Positions 16,536-24,189 of a stretch of 64,000 nucleotides of DNA are shown one piece after another. Origin of the DNA: Nonomuraea dietziae (lineage in GTDB: Bacteria > Actinomycetota > Actinomycetes > Streptosporangiales > Streptosporangiaceae); contig NZ_JACIBV010000001.1 of NCBI RefSeq assembly GCF_014195505.1, positions 7,750,001 to 7,814,000 on the forward strand, written 5' to 3'. Position numbers and translations under genes: made by a program. Every line of letters begins with the position of its first letter. Within the stretch, counting starts at the first letter, position 1. The notes below the pieces were generated by a model that searched no databases, was not told the origin of the DNA, and worked only from the letters and a program-made list of their open reading frames with translations.

Positions 16536-17450
16536 CTACAGCGTGCCCGTGTCGTTGAGCGGCGGCGGGGTCGGCGTCTGCGTGGGAGTGCTCGGCTTCT
16601 TCTTGCGCTCCTTCTCCTTCTCCTCCTCCTGAGGAGGAGAGGAGGCGGACCTGGAGGAGCACAGCGTGGTGCACGCGGGCGTCTCGCCGAGCTTGCGGCG
16701 CAGCTTGAACGTCTCCTCCTTGGGGGAGAGCGTGGGGTTGCCCTTCAGCCACGCGTCGAGGTAGTCCCACGGCTCGACCATGCCCCGCCGCACCCACCAG
16801 TAGGCGGGGCCGGTCTTCCACGAGATAGCGAAGTAGAGGTTCGGGGCGGTGTCGCGGGCGTTGCCCGTGTTGCCCACCTTGCCGAGCTCCTGCCCCGCCT
16901 TCACCTTCGCGCCCGGCGCGAGGCCCTCGGTGACCGAGTCGAGGTGGCCGCCGAGGTAGCGGACGCCGTCCTCGCCGATGATCGAGACGAACCGGCCCTC
17001 GCGGTCGGAGCCCACGTCGGTGGAGGGCTTCCAGCGGTTGTTGATGTTCACCTCGTCGATCACCCCGTCGACAGGGGCGACGAACGAGCAGCCCCTGGCG
17101 GCCCAGATGGTCGTCTTCGGGATGATGAGCAGCTTGCGCTGGTAGTTCGTCTTGCAGCCCTTCACGGGGAAGGCGTAGTCATACTTGGACACCTTCGGCG
17201 GCGGCACCTTGACGGGATCGGCGGCGGCCGGCCGCTGGACGCCCGACTGGTGCTCGGTGCCCGGCGTGCTCGTGGCGCCCGTCGGGGTGCCGCTCGGAGC
17301 GGCGCTGGGGTCGCCACTGGGGCCGGCGCTGGGGTCGGCCGCCATGGCGGGGGCCCTCATGCTGACGCCCGCCACACCGGTGGCCTGCCCGCATCCTCCG
17401 GCCAACAGGACGGCGCCCACCACGACTGCACTAAGACGCCCCGATCGCAT
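16536..17450 (-). CDS. Lipoprotein with degenerate M23 (LytM) peptidase domain
   Basis: A 304-residue predicted lipoprotein. After ATG 17450 (RBS GGTGGAG) comes a signal peptide with lipobox LLAGGC near residue 17. A Pro/Ser/Thr linker (about 35-75) precedes an M23-like beta domain: FVAPVDGVIDEVN, RYLGGHLDSV, GAKVKAGQELGKVGNTGNA. In active LytM enzymes the zinc is held by HxxxD near the first strand and a final HxH. Here the first histidine is not seen (GCSFVAPVDG) and the last motif reads PNLYFAIS, so two zinc ligands are missing. The C-terminus is an unusual Glu/Lys/Pro tail. It is probably a non-catalytic envelope or activator protein. It lies between the FAD reductase and dnaG on the opposite strand. 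Confidence 0.85.
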   Translation of the reverse strand: MRSGRLSAVVVGAVLLAGGCGQATGVAGVSMRAPAMAADPSAGPSGDPSAAPSGTPTGATSTPGTEHQSGVQRPAAADPVKVPPPKVSKYDYAFPVKGCKTNYQRKLLIIPKTTIWAARGCSFVAPVDGVIDEVNINNRWKPSTDVGSDREGRFVSIIGEDGVRYLGGHLDSVTEGLAPGAKVKAGQELGKVGNTGNARDTAPNLYFAISWKTGPAYWWVRRGMVEPWDYLDAWLKGNPTLSPKEETFKLRRKLGETPACTTLCSSRSASSPPQEEEKEKERKKKPSTPTQTPTPPPLNDTGTL

Positions 17451-17715
17451 GATCTCCACCTGTGTCAGCGTATCCAACGACAACCTTTACCTTTGTAACC
17501 GACCGGGACGGTGGTCACGACCGCTTTGCCGTTATCCGTCGGTGCTTCTCGTCGCCACGGGCGCCGTCGCCGCGCCCGCCGCGCGCGCACGGGGAGCGTC
17601 CCCTGAACGGCGGGCCCGCGTGCCGGGCGGAGGCGCGTGGCCGGGCCTGCCGTACGGGCGGGAGGGGACGGCCTCCCGCGGCAGGCGGCGGGCGGAAACT
17701 GTCGGGGCGCGCCGT

Positions 17716-17721
17716 TAGACT
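17716..17721 (+). promoter_or_regulatory. -10 hexamer TAGACT for leaderless dnaG mRNA
   Basis: TAGACT ends six nt before the GTG start of dnaG. The same hexamer at the same distance precedes the PLP enzyme at 38636. No Shine-Dalgarno is visible. Confidence 0.55.
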
Positions 17722-17727
17722 CGCGGC

Positions 17728-19569
17728 GTGGCAGGCAGGATCCGTGACGTCGACATCGCTCTCGTGCGTGAGCGCTCCCCGATCGCCGATGTCATCGGCG
17801 AGCACATCCAGCTGCGCAACGCCGGCGGCGGCAACCTCAAGGGCCTGTGCCCCTTCCACGACGAGAAGAGCCCGTCGTTCAACGTCACGCCCGAGCGCGG
17901 GATGTACTTCTGCTTCGGCTGCGGCGAGGGCGGCGACGTCATCACCTTCGTCGAGAAGATCGAGCACCTGTCCTTCCACGAGTCCGTCGAGCGGCTGGCC
18001 CAGCGTGCGGGCATCCAGCTGCAGTACGAGCAGGGCGGCTACGTCCCCAAGCGCGACCAGGGCGAGCGGGCCAGGCTGCTCGAGGCGCACAGGGTGGCGG
18101 CCGAGTTCTACGTCGAGCGGCTGTTCGCCCCCGAGGCGGCCCCCGGCCGCAGGTTCCTGTCCGAGCGCGGCTTCGAGCGGGCCGACGCCGAGCTGTTCGG
18201 CGTGGGCTACGCGCCCAACGAGTGGGAGGCGCTGACCCGCCACCTGCTCGGCAAGGGCTTCACCGCGCAGGAGATCGTCAAGGGCGGCCTGGCCAAGGAG
18301 GGCAGGCGCGGCCCCATGGACCGCTTCCGCGGGCGGCTGATGTGGCCGATCCGCGACGCGACGGGCGATGTCATCGGGTTCGGCGCGCGCAAGCTCCTCG
18401 ACACCGACGAGGGCCCGAAATACCTCAACACCCCCGAATCCCCGCTCTACAAGAAGTCGCAGGTCCTCTACGGCATCGACCTGGCCAAGCGCGAGATCTC
18501 CAAGCGCTCCCAGGCCGTGATCGTCGAGGGCTACACCGACGTCATGGCCTGCCACCTGGCGGGCGTGCCGACGGCGGTGGCGACCTGCGGCACCTCCTTC
18601 GGCGAGGAGCACATCAAGATGCTCCGCCGCTTCCTGCTCGACCAGTCCTCGACGACCGGCGAGGTGATCTTCACCTTCGACGGCGACGCGGCGGGCCAGA
18701 AGGCGGCGCTGCGGGCCTTCGCCGACGAGCAGAAGTTCGTCACGCAGACCTACGTCGCCGTCCAGGCCGACGGGCTCGACCCGTGCGACCTGCGCGTCAA
18801 GCAGGGTGACGCGGCGGTGCGCGACCTGGTGGCCAGCCGCGAGCCGCTGTTCCAGTTCGCCATCCGCAGCACGATCTCCCGTTACGACCTGCGCACCAAC
18901 GAGGGCAAGATCGCCGCGCTGGACGCGGCGGCGCCGATCGTGGCCGGCATCAAGGACTCAGGCCTGCGCAAGCGCTACGCGATCGACCTCGACCGCTGGC
19001 TCGGCTTCATGGACGAGCGGTTCGTCATCCAGCGCATCGCCGAGGTGGGGGGCGCACAGGCGGGCCGTCCTCGGCGCGCGCCCAAGGCGGCGCCGATCGA
19101 CCCCCACGTCAGGGTGGAGGGCGAGCTGCTCAAGCTGGCCGTGCAGCGTCCCGCCCTGCTGGGCCCCCGCTTCGACGCGCTGGAGAGCCGGGCCTTCACC
19201 ACCCCCGACCACGTCACCGTCCACACCGTCATCGCGGCGGCGGGCGGCACCTCCGCCGGTGGCCACGGCGGCAGGCAGTGGGTCGACAGGCTCATCGAGC
19301 ACGCCCCCGACGAGGTGGCGCGCGGGCTGATCACCAGGTTCGCCGTGGAGCCGATCCAGGCCGACGCCGAGATCGAGCAGCGCTACGGCGCCGCCATGCT
19401 GGCCGCCATCGAGGCGGTCTCGGTCGACAGGGCGATCAGTCAGGTCAAGACGCGCATGCAGCGGCTCAACCCGGTGGAGGAGCAGGCCGAGTACAACAAG
19501 CTCTTCGGCGAGCTGGTGGCGCTCGAGCAGCAGCGCAGGGTCCTGCGCGACCGCGCGGCGGGAAGTTAG
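17728..19569 (+). CDS. dnaG: DNA primase
   Basis: A 613-residue primase that makes RNA primers for the replication fork. The zinc-binding domain has CPFH (Cys41, His44) and CFGC (Cys62, Cys65). The RNA polymerase core follows, with the Toprim motifs VIVEGYTDVMA and FTFDGDAAGQKA. The C-terminal helicase-interaction domain (about 445-613) has LLKLAVQRPALL and ends in a helical region. GTG 17728 gives the normal N-terminus RIRDVDIALVRERSPI. The start seems leaderless (TAGACT six nt upstream). The last codons are copied in a tandem duplication just beyond the stop. rpoD follows on the same strand, as in many bacterial macromolecular-synthesis loci. Confidence 0.97.
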   Translation: MAGRIRDVDIALVRERSPIADVIGEHIQLRNAGGGNLKGLCPFHDEKSPSFNVTPERGMYFCFGCGEGGDVITFVEKIEHLSFHESVERLAQRAGIQLQYEQGGYVPKRDQGERARLLEAHRVAAEFYVERLFAPEAAPGRRFLSERGFERADAELFGVGYAPNEWEALTRHLLGKGFTAQEIVKGGLAKEGRRGPMDRFRGRLMWPIRDATGDVIGFGARKLLDTDEGPKYLNTPESPLYKKSQVLYGIDLAKREISKRSQAVIVEGYTDVMACHLAGVPTAVATCGTSFGEEHIKMLRRFLLDQSSTTGEVIFTFDGDAAGQKAALRAFADEQKFVTQTYVAVQADGLDPCDLRVKQGDAAVRDLVASREPLFQFAIRSTISRYDLRTNEGKIAALDAAAPIVAGIKDSGLRKRYAIDLDRWLGFMDERFVIQRIAEVGGAQAGRPRRAPKAAPIDPHVRVEGELLKLAVQRPALLGPRFDALESRAFTTPDHVTVHTVIAAAGGTSAGGHGGRQWVDRLIEHAPDEVARGLITRFAVEPIQADAEIEQRYGAAMLAAIEAVSVDRAISQVKTRMQRLNPVEEQAEYNKLFGELVALEQQRRVLRDRAAGS

Positions 19570-19643
19570 GCGCACCCGAGCGGCAGCGCACCCGAGCGGC
19601 AGCGCACGGGTCCTGCGCGAGCGCGCGGCGGGAAGTCAGGCGC
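19531..19643 (+). repeat. Tandem duplication of the dnaG 3' end, with a nested 16-bp repeat
   Basis: The segment from 19531 (GGTCCTGCGCGACCGCGC and the stop) is repeated from about 19600 with few changes; in the second copy the TAG stop has become a CAG codon. Between the copies a 16-bp unit CGCACCCGAGCGGCAG occurs twice (19571 and 19587). The duplication lies outside the dnaG reading frame. Confidence 0.85.
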
Positions 19644-19675
19644 AGCGGAAAGGCGCGTTCGGCGTCGTCGCTGAC

Positions 19676-19823
19676 AAACTCGATCGCGTAATTGACTTTT
19701 CTTTCCTGATCAAACTCCGGCCAAACACATAAAAGATCTCGGTTTGGTAATGATGCAGGTCTTACCTCAAGTGACAAAAATGGGTCTGCCATTTTATGGA
19801 AGCAATACTGCAGACTGTGTCCC
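19676..19823. other. AT-rich intergenic promoter region of rpoD
   Basis: This stretch is clearly richer in A/T than its surroundings, as expected for strong promoters. Candidate elements are TTGACT near 19692, GTGACA at 19771-19776 with TTTTAT at 19792-19797, and AATACT at 19804-19809. Spacing is not ideal for any single pair, so I do not assign one promoter. Confidence 0.4.
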
Positions 19824-20972
19824 GTGGGTGCATCGGTGCTGCCAAGTGGCCCGCCATCCGTTGACCAGGTGGCGGACCTCGTCGCGAAAGGAAGAGAGCG
19901 CGGAAGCGTAACCGTCGATGACGTAGCCGCCGCGCTTGACCGCTCCGAGCTGCCGTCCGACGCGCTGGAGCGCGTTGTGCGGATGCTCGCCGAGAACGGG
20001 GTGGAGGTTCTCGAGCCGCAGGGCGACGAGGAGCCCGCCCGCCCCGATGAGGAGGACGTAGGCAAACGTGCGCCGACCAGCGATCTGGTCCGCATCTATC
20101 TACGCGAGATCGGCCGGGTCCCGCTGCTCACGGCAGAGGAGGAGGTCGAACTCGCCAAGTCCATCGAGGCAGGGCTGTTCGCCGAGGACAAGCTGGCCGC
20201 AGGGGTGTCCAGGCTCGCCTTCCCCGAGTTCAGGGAGCTGGTCTGGCAGGGCACCAGGGCCAAGCAGCGCCTGATCGAGGCCAACCTCCGACTGGTGGTC
20301 TCGATAGCGAAACGGTATGTCGGGCGCGGCATGCTGTTCCTCGACCTGATCCAGGAGGGCAATCTCGGTCTCATCCGCGCTGTTGAGAAATTCGACTACA
20401 CCAAGGGTTACAAGTTCTCCACCTATGCCACGTGGTGGATTCGCCAGGCGATCACTCGTGCCATTGCCGACCAGGCGCGCACGATTCGCATTCCCGTGCA
20501 CATGGTCGAAACGATCAACAAACTGGTCCGGGTGCAGCGCCAGCTCCACCAGGACCTGGGCCGTGAGCCCGCGCCCGAGGAGATCGCGCTCGAGATGGAC
20601 CTCCCGGTCGACCGCGTGGTGGAGATCCAGCGGATCGCCCAGGAGCCGGTGTCCCTGCAGTCGCCCATCGGCGAGGAGGACTCCGACCTCGGTGACTTCA
20701 TCGAGGACGCGGACGCGGTGGTGCCCATGGAGGCGGCCGCGTTCATCATGCTGCAGGACCAGCTCGACGACATCCTCGCCACGCTGTCGGAACGGGAGCA
20801 GCGCATCATCCAGCTGCGCTTCGGCCTGGCCGACGGGCACCCGCGCACGCTGGAGGAGGTCGGCAGGGAGTTCGGGGTGACGAGGGAGCGGATCAGGCAG
20901 ATCGAGTCGAAGACGCTCGCCAAGCTGCGTCACCCGACCCGCGCGCAGATGCTGCGCGACTACCTGGACTGA
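19824..20972 (+). CDS. rpoD: Principal RNA polymerase sigma factor (SigA/HrdB type)
   Basis: A 382-residue sigma-70 protein. A short acidic region 1.1 (about 1-80) is followed by region 1.2 (SDLVRIYLREIG), region 2 with the core-binding and -10 recognition helices (EGNLGLIRAVEKFDYTKG, then FSTYATWWIRQAITRAI), region 3 and region 4 with the -35 helix-turn-helix VGREFGVTRERIRQIESK. It ends LRHPTRAQMLRDYLD, as housekeeping actinobacterial sigma factors do. Together with its place after dnaG this points to the essential sigma factor, though a close HrdA/C/D-type paralogue cannot be excluded. GTG 19824 is the only start that keeps the whole region 1. A long hairpin terminator follows five nt after the stop. 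Confidence 0.93.
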   Translation: MGASVLPSGPPSVDQVADLVAKGRERGSVTVDDVAAALDRSELPSDALERVVRMLAENGVEVLEPQGDEEPARPDEEDVGKRAPTSDLVRIYLREIGRVPLLTAEEEVELAKSIEAGLFAEDKLAAGVSRLAFPEFRELVWQGTRAKQRLIEANLRLVVSIAKRYVGRGMLFLDLIQEGNLGLIRAVEKFDYTKGYKFSTYATWWIRQAITRAIADQARTIRIPVHMVETINKLVRVQRQLHQDLGREPAPEEIALEMDLPVDRVVEIQRIAQEPVSLQSPIGEEDSDLGDFIEDADAVVPMEAAAFIMLQDQLDDILATLSEREQRIIQLRFGLADGHPRTLEEVGREFGVTRERIRQIESKTLAKLRHPTRAQMLRDYLD

Positions 20973-20976
20973 CCGG

Positions 20977-21011
20977 GGACAGGCCCCCTGATGTCGTCAG
21001 GGGGCCTGTCC
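20977..21011 (+). terminator. rpoD terminator hairpin
   Basis: A perfect 15-bp stem, GGACAGGCCCCCTGA paired with TCAGGGGGCCTGTCC, around the loop TGTCG. It starts four nt after the rpoD stop. No T-tract follows. Confidence 0.85.
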
Positions 21012-21111
21012 ACCCGCCCTCTCAGCGCCGGCCGCCGGATCCTCGAGACCGGCGGGACGGCGCTCCCCCGGATGGGCACTTGTGGCTCAGAGGACGGACG
21101 ATCCTCGGCAC

Positions 21112-21117
21112 TACGAT
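21112..21117 (+). promoter_or_regulatory. -10 hexamer TACGAT for leaderless methyltransferase mRNA
   Basis: TACGAT ends six nt before ATG 21124; no Shine-Dalgarno is visible between them. Confidence 0.45.
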
Positions 21118-21123
21118 GTCGAA

Positions 21124-21795
21124 ATGACCCACGCGCTCTTGCCTTCCCCCGAACCCGGCAGCGCTCTCGACGTCGTCCGTGTGTGGGACGCGCGGGCCGA
21201 TCGCTACCTGGAGCTCTTCCGCCACGAGTTGGACGGCAAGCCGTTCGACCAGGAGGTTCTCGCCGAGTTCGCCGGGCGGGTCGGCGACGGGGGCAGAGTC
21301 TGCGACGCCGGCTGCGGACCCTGCGGTCACGTGACGGCGATGCTCGCGGAGCGCGGTCTCGACGTCCTGGGGATCGACCTGTCTCCTCGCTGTGTCGAGC
21401 TGGCCGGACGTGAGCAGCCCGGGTGCCGGTTCGAGGTGATGGACCAGCGGGACATCAGGCCGCGCACGCCTGGCGACCTGCTCGACGGGCTGGTCTCGTA
21501 CTACTCGCTCCACGACCAGCCGAAGAGGGGACTGGCCGGCACCCTCGCATCGTGGGCAGCGGTGATCCGTCCGGGAGGTCAGCTCCTGGTCGTGGCGAAG
21601 GAGGGCACCAGCGACGGGGTCATCGACGATCCGCTGGGCAGCGACCTCCGGGTCTACTGGGCGGAATTCACCGAACACGACCTTCGCCAGGCCGTCGAAG
21701 CGGCCGGGTTCCATGTCGACGACCTCACCACCCGTGGGGCCTACGACGACGAGATCCCCACGCGGCGGATCTACCTGTCGGCCACGCGCCGCTAG
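21124..21795 (+). CDS. Class I SAM-dependent methyltransferase
   Basis: A 223-residue protein with one Rossmann methyltransferase domain. Motif I reads VCDAGCGPCGHVTAML near residue 60, the acidic ribose-binding residue is in VLGIDLSPRC, and later motifs include DGLVSYYSLHDQ and VIRPGGQLLVVAKEG. Substrate is unknown; the family covers small molecules and quinones. ATG 21124 was chosen over an upstream TTG because it gives the normal domain start and a -10 box lies six nt upstream. The stop is embedded in the first unit of a tandem repeat shared with the convergent gene's 3' end. Confidence 0.87.
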   Translation: MTHALLPSPEPGSALDVVRVWDARADRYLELFRHELDGKPFDQEVLAEFAGRVGDGGRVCDAGCGPCGHVTAMLAERGLDVLGIDLSPRCVELAGREQPGCRFEVMDQRDIRPRTPGDLLDGLVSYYSLHDQPKRGLAGTLASWAAVIRPGGQLLVVAKEGTSDGVIDDPLGSDLRVYWAEFTEHDLRQAVEAAGFHVDDLTTRGAYDDEIPTRRIYLSATRR

Positions 21796-21882
21796 GAGCA
21801 GCCCTCGAAGCCAGGAGCGGCCCTGGAAGGAGCGGCACTCGAAGCCAGGAGCGGCCCTCGAAGCTAGGAGCAGCCCTCGAAC
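21792..21882. repeat. Five imperfect 15-19 bp repeats at the convergent gene ends
   Basis: Units start at 21792, 21811, 21830 (shortened to 15 bp), 21845 and 21864, with consensus C(T/C)AGGAGC(A/G)GCCCTCGAAG. The last unit is the 3' end of the glnH-like gene on the minus strand (codons for FEGCS and the stop). The first unit supplies the stop codon of the methyltransferase. The array therefore looks like amplified copies of the glnH end. Confidence 0.9.
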
Positions 21883-22706
21883 TGGGGCACGGTCACCTTG
21901 CCGAGCGTCAGGCCCGACCTGCCGAACCACTTGCCGAGCAGCCTGGCCGCCGTGCCGTCCTGGTACATGTCGGTGATCGCTCTGTTGACCCGCTCGCACC
22001 CCTCCACGTCGCCGCGCCGCATTCCCACCCCCGTGCGCTGCTCATTGAACTGGGTGTTCACCAGGCGCACGCCGCCACGCTCACGCGCGGCCAACCCGGC
22101 GAGGATCACGTCGTTGGTGGTGATCGCGTCGATCCGGCCCGACTTCAGCATGGACATGCACTCGTCGTAAGTCGCCACCGGCACCACCGACGCGTCGATC
22201 CGCCGCTCGTCGACCACGCGCTGGGCGGCGTTCGACCCCTGCACCTCGCAGATGCGCCGCCCCTTGAGATCGCGCACGTTCGCGATGCCCGAGGTGCCCT
22301 CCCGCACCAGGATGTCCTGGTACGACAGGTGGTAGGGGCCAGCGAAGGCCACTCTGGTCTTGCGCTCCTGGGTGATGGAGAAGGTGGCGAGCACGAGGTC
22401 GGCCTGCCCCGACAGCAGCAGCTTCTCCCTGTCGGCCGCCAGCGCCGGGACGAACCTGGCCGTGGCGCCGAGCTTGCCCGCCACGTAGGTGGCCACGTCC
22501 ACATCGAACCCCTCGAACCTGCCGTCCCCCGTGCGAAGCCCGAGGGCGGGCAGGTCCGGCCTGACGCCGATGACCAGCGTCTCCTTGCCGACGATCGAGG
22601 AGGCCTCGCCCGCGCCGCACCCACCTGTCGCCAGGAGAGCGGTCAGGCAGGCCACCAGCCCCATCACGAACGGCGCGGCGAACCGGTTGCTCCGCATGCC
22701 TGTCAC
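21864..22706 (-). CDS. glnH: GlnH-type extracellular amino acid-binding lipoprotein
   Basis: A 280-residue solute-binding protein of the polar amino-acid family. The signal peptide ends in the lipobox LLATGGC (about residue 29). The mature protein has LVIGVRPDLPALG, EGFDVDVATYVA, LSGQADLVLATFSIT and ITTNDVILAG, the typical two-lobe ligand pocket. No permease or ATPase is adjacent; instead glnX and pknG lie upstream. In mycobacteria this set works as a sensor: GlnH binds Asp/Glu outside and GlnX relays to PknG. I chose GTG 22706, with AAGGAG five nt upstream and a GTGA overlap with the stop of a small upstream ORF. The role is inferred from locus conservation. Confidence 0.85.
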   Translation of the reverse strand: MTGMRSNRFAAPFVMGLVACLTALLATGGCGAGEASSIVGKETLVIGVRPDLPALGLRTGDGRFEGFDVDVATYVAGKLGATARFVPALAADREKLLLSGQADLVLATFSITQERKTRVAFAGPYHLSYQDILVREGTSGIANVRDLKGRRICEVQGSNAAQRVVDERRIDASVVPVATYDECMSMLKSGRIDAITTNDVILAGLAARERGGVRLVNTQFNEQRTGVGMRRGDVEGCERVNRAITDMYQDGTAARLLGKWFGRSGLTLGKVTVPQFEGCS

Positions 22707-22843
22707 GGGCACTCCTTCCTGGTCGAGCGAGCCCGTCGCCTTAAGACGTCGCGAGAACGCCGGACCGTCTCCTGGAGGTCCTGGCCAGGCGCCTTCCGCG
22801 TCCCGGACGCGACACGCCTGTTCGTGAGGGCGCGCCCCGTCAT
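22703..22843 (-). CDS. 46-residue basic peptide ORF coupled between glnX and glnH
   Basis: A short ORF that fills the gap between glnX and glnH exactly. Its ATG (22843) overlaps the glnX stop as ATGA and its TGA overlaps the glnH GTG start as GTGA. The product is strongly basic, from MTGRALTNRRVASGTRKAPG to RRRARSTRKECP, with 13 arginines or lysines in the last two thirds, and has no membrane segment. No family is recognised. It may be a real small protein or only a translated linker that couples glnH to glnX; the double overlap supports translation in either case. Confidence 0.55.
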   Translation of the reverse strand: MTGRALTNRRVASGTRKAPGQDLQETVRRSRDVLRRRARSTRKECP

Positions 22844-24189
22844 CGGTACTCCTTCAGCCTGGGCCACACACCGGCCAGCACGCCGCCCGTGATGACGACG
22901 AGCCCCGCGGGGATCAGCGTCCACAGGCCGCTGAGCCCGCCCTCGCCGGCCGCGATCGCCCTCGCGAACGCGGCCTGGTGCTGCTCGGCCAGCCTCACGA
23001 GGGTCGCGTCGTAGGCGTCGAAGGCCGAACGCACGGGACCGGTCAGAGCGGACGTCGCCGACGCGCCGGACTCGGCGCGCAGCGAACGGTCGGCCTCCTG
23101 GAAGCGCCGCCAGGCGGCCGCGACGTCCCTTCCCTCCAGCATGCCGAGGAAGCGGTCGTTCTTGAGAGAGGCGACGGCGCGCTGGTAGTCGGACAGGTTC
23201 TTGGCGGGCAGATAGACCAGTGACTGCGATTTGTCGAAGAAGGTGTGCTGGTAGGTGTCGGCGCGCACGGGGTCGAGCAGGTAGCGGCTCTGGTCGGCGT
23301 GCAGGCTGTTGCTGATCGCCCGCGCCCTGGCCAGGGTGAGCACCGAGTCGAAGCCGTCGCGCTTGGCGGTGGCGAGGGCCGCCGCCTCGCGCTCCATGAT
23401 GACCGCTCCCGCGATGCCGCACGCCGCGGTGGCGACGCTCGCGCCCAGGAGCGCCAGGCCGAAGACCCTGCGGAAGCTGCGGGCCAGGTAGATCTGCAAC
23501 CAGATCAGGCAGCCGAGCGCCAGCGCGCCGCAGAGCAGGGCGACCAGCCGTACGGCGATGACCGTGGAGTGGCCCTCCTCGTAGGCGTGCCTGACGATGG
23601 TCCCGCTCTCCAGCGTGAGGTTGTAGGCCTGGGGGAGCAGTTCGCGGGTCATGAGATCCGTCGCCTGGCGATAGGACGCCAGCGCCCTGTCGTCCGGCGC
23701 GATCGTCGCCGGCGTGGTGGATACGGGGACCACCCCACCTGAAGGGGAGGCGGGGCCAGGGGAGCCGGCGGCGGGCAGGGTGCTGAGCAGCAGGGCTTCG
23801 GAGGCCAGGCGTTCGTAGCGGCCAAGCCCCTCCAGGACGGAGGAGATCGTGCGGCGCTCGGCGGCGTCGGAGCCCGCCAGGGTGTGGGCTTGCAGGAGCG
23901 CGCTCCCCACCTCGGCGCGTCGCTTCTCGTAGCGGGCCAGCGCGTCCTGCCGCCGGTCGCCGAGCAGCAGGGCGGTGGCGACCTGGGCGTCCATGTCGCT
24001 CAGGCCGAGATACAGCCCCGCCGTCGCCACCACCTGTGGTCCCGCGTCGTGTCCGATGACCCGCAGTCCCTCGCGGGCGGCCGCGGTGCCGTACGCGAGG
24101 GTGGCGAAGAGCAGGCCGAGGGCGGCGACGGTGACCGAGGAGATCACCTTGATCCGTCCCGGCACCGTACGGCGGGCGAGGAACATCAT
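22840..24189 (-). CDS. glnX: GlnX-like membrane sensor-relay protein
   Basis: A 449-residue membrane protein. Helix 1 is at about 14-36, followed by an extracytoplasmic helical domain of about 165 residues with a Pro/Ser-rich insert; two helices at about 205-260 (RLVALLCGALALGCLIWLQI and the next) are followed by a second extracytoplasmic helical domain and a last helix near 420-440. Two outside domains of four-helix type resemble chemoreceptor-like sensor modules, which is what is known for GlnX (Rv0412c type). Position between an FHA gene and glnH, and pknG farther upstream in the operon, supports the assignment. The start is the ATG overlapping the FHA stop (ATGA). It has no catalytic domain. 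Confidence 0.75.
   Translation of the reverse strand: MMFLARRTVPGRIKVISSVTVAALGLLFATLAYGTAAAREGLRVIGHDAGPQVVATAGLYLGLSDMDAQVATALLLGDRRQDALARYEKRRAEVGSALLQAHTLAGSDAAERRTISSVLEGLGRYERLASEALLLSTLPAAGSPGPASPSGGVVPVSTTPATIAPDDRALASYRQATDLMTRELLPQAYNLTLESGTIVRHAYEEGHSTVIAVRLVALLCGALALGCLIWLQIYLARSFRRVFGLALLGASVATAACGIAGAVIMEREAAALATAKRDGFDSVLTLARARAISNSLHADQSRYLLDPVRADTYQHTFFDKSQSLVYLPAKNLSDYQRAVASLKNDRFLGMLEGRDVAAAWRRFQEADRSLRAESGASATSALTGPVRSAFDAYDATLVRLAEQHQAAFARAIAAGEGGLSGLWTLIPAGLVVITGGVLAGVWPRLKEYR

Noticed and set aside
17451..17727. Search for a c-di-AMP (ydaO-type) riboswitch before the LytM-like lipoprotein
   Set aside because: The leader is long enough, but the conserved core segments of that riboswitch are not present.
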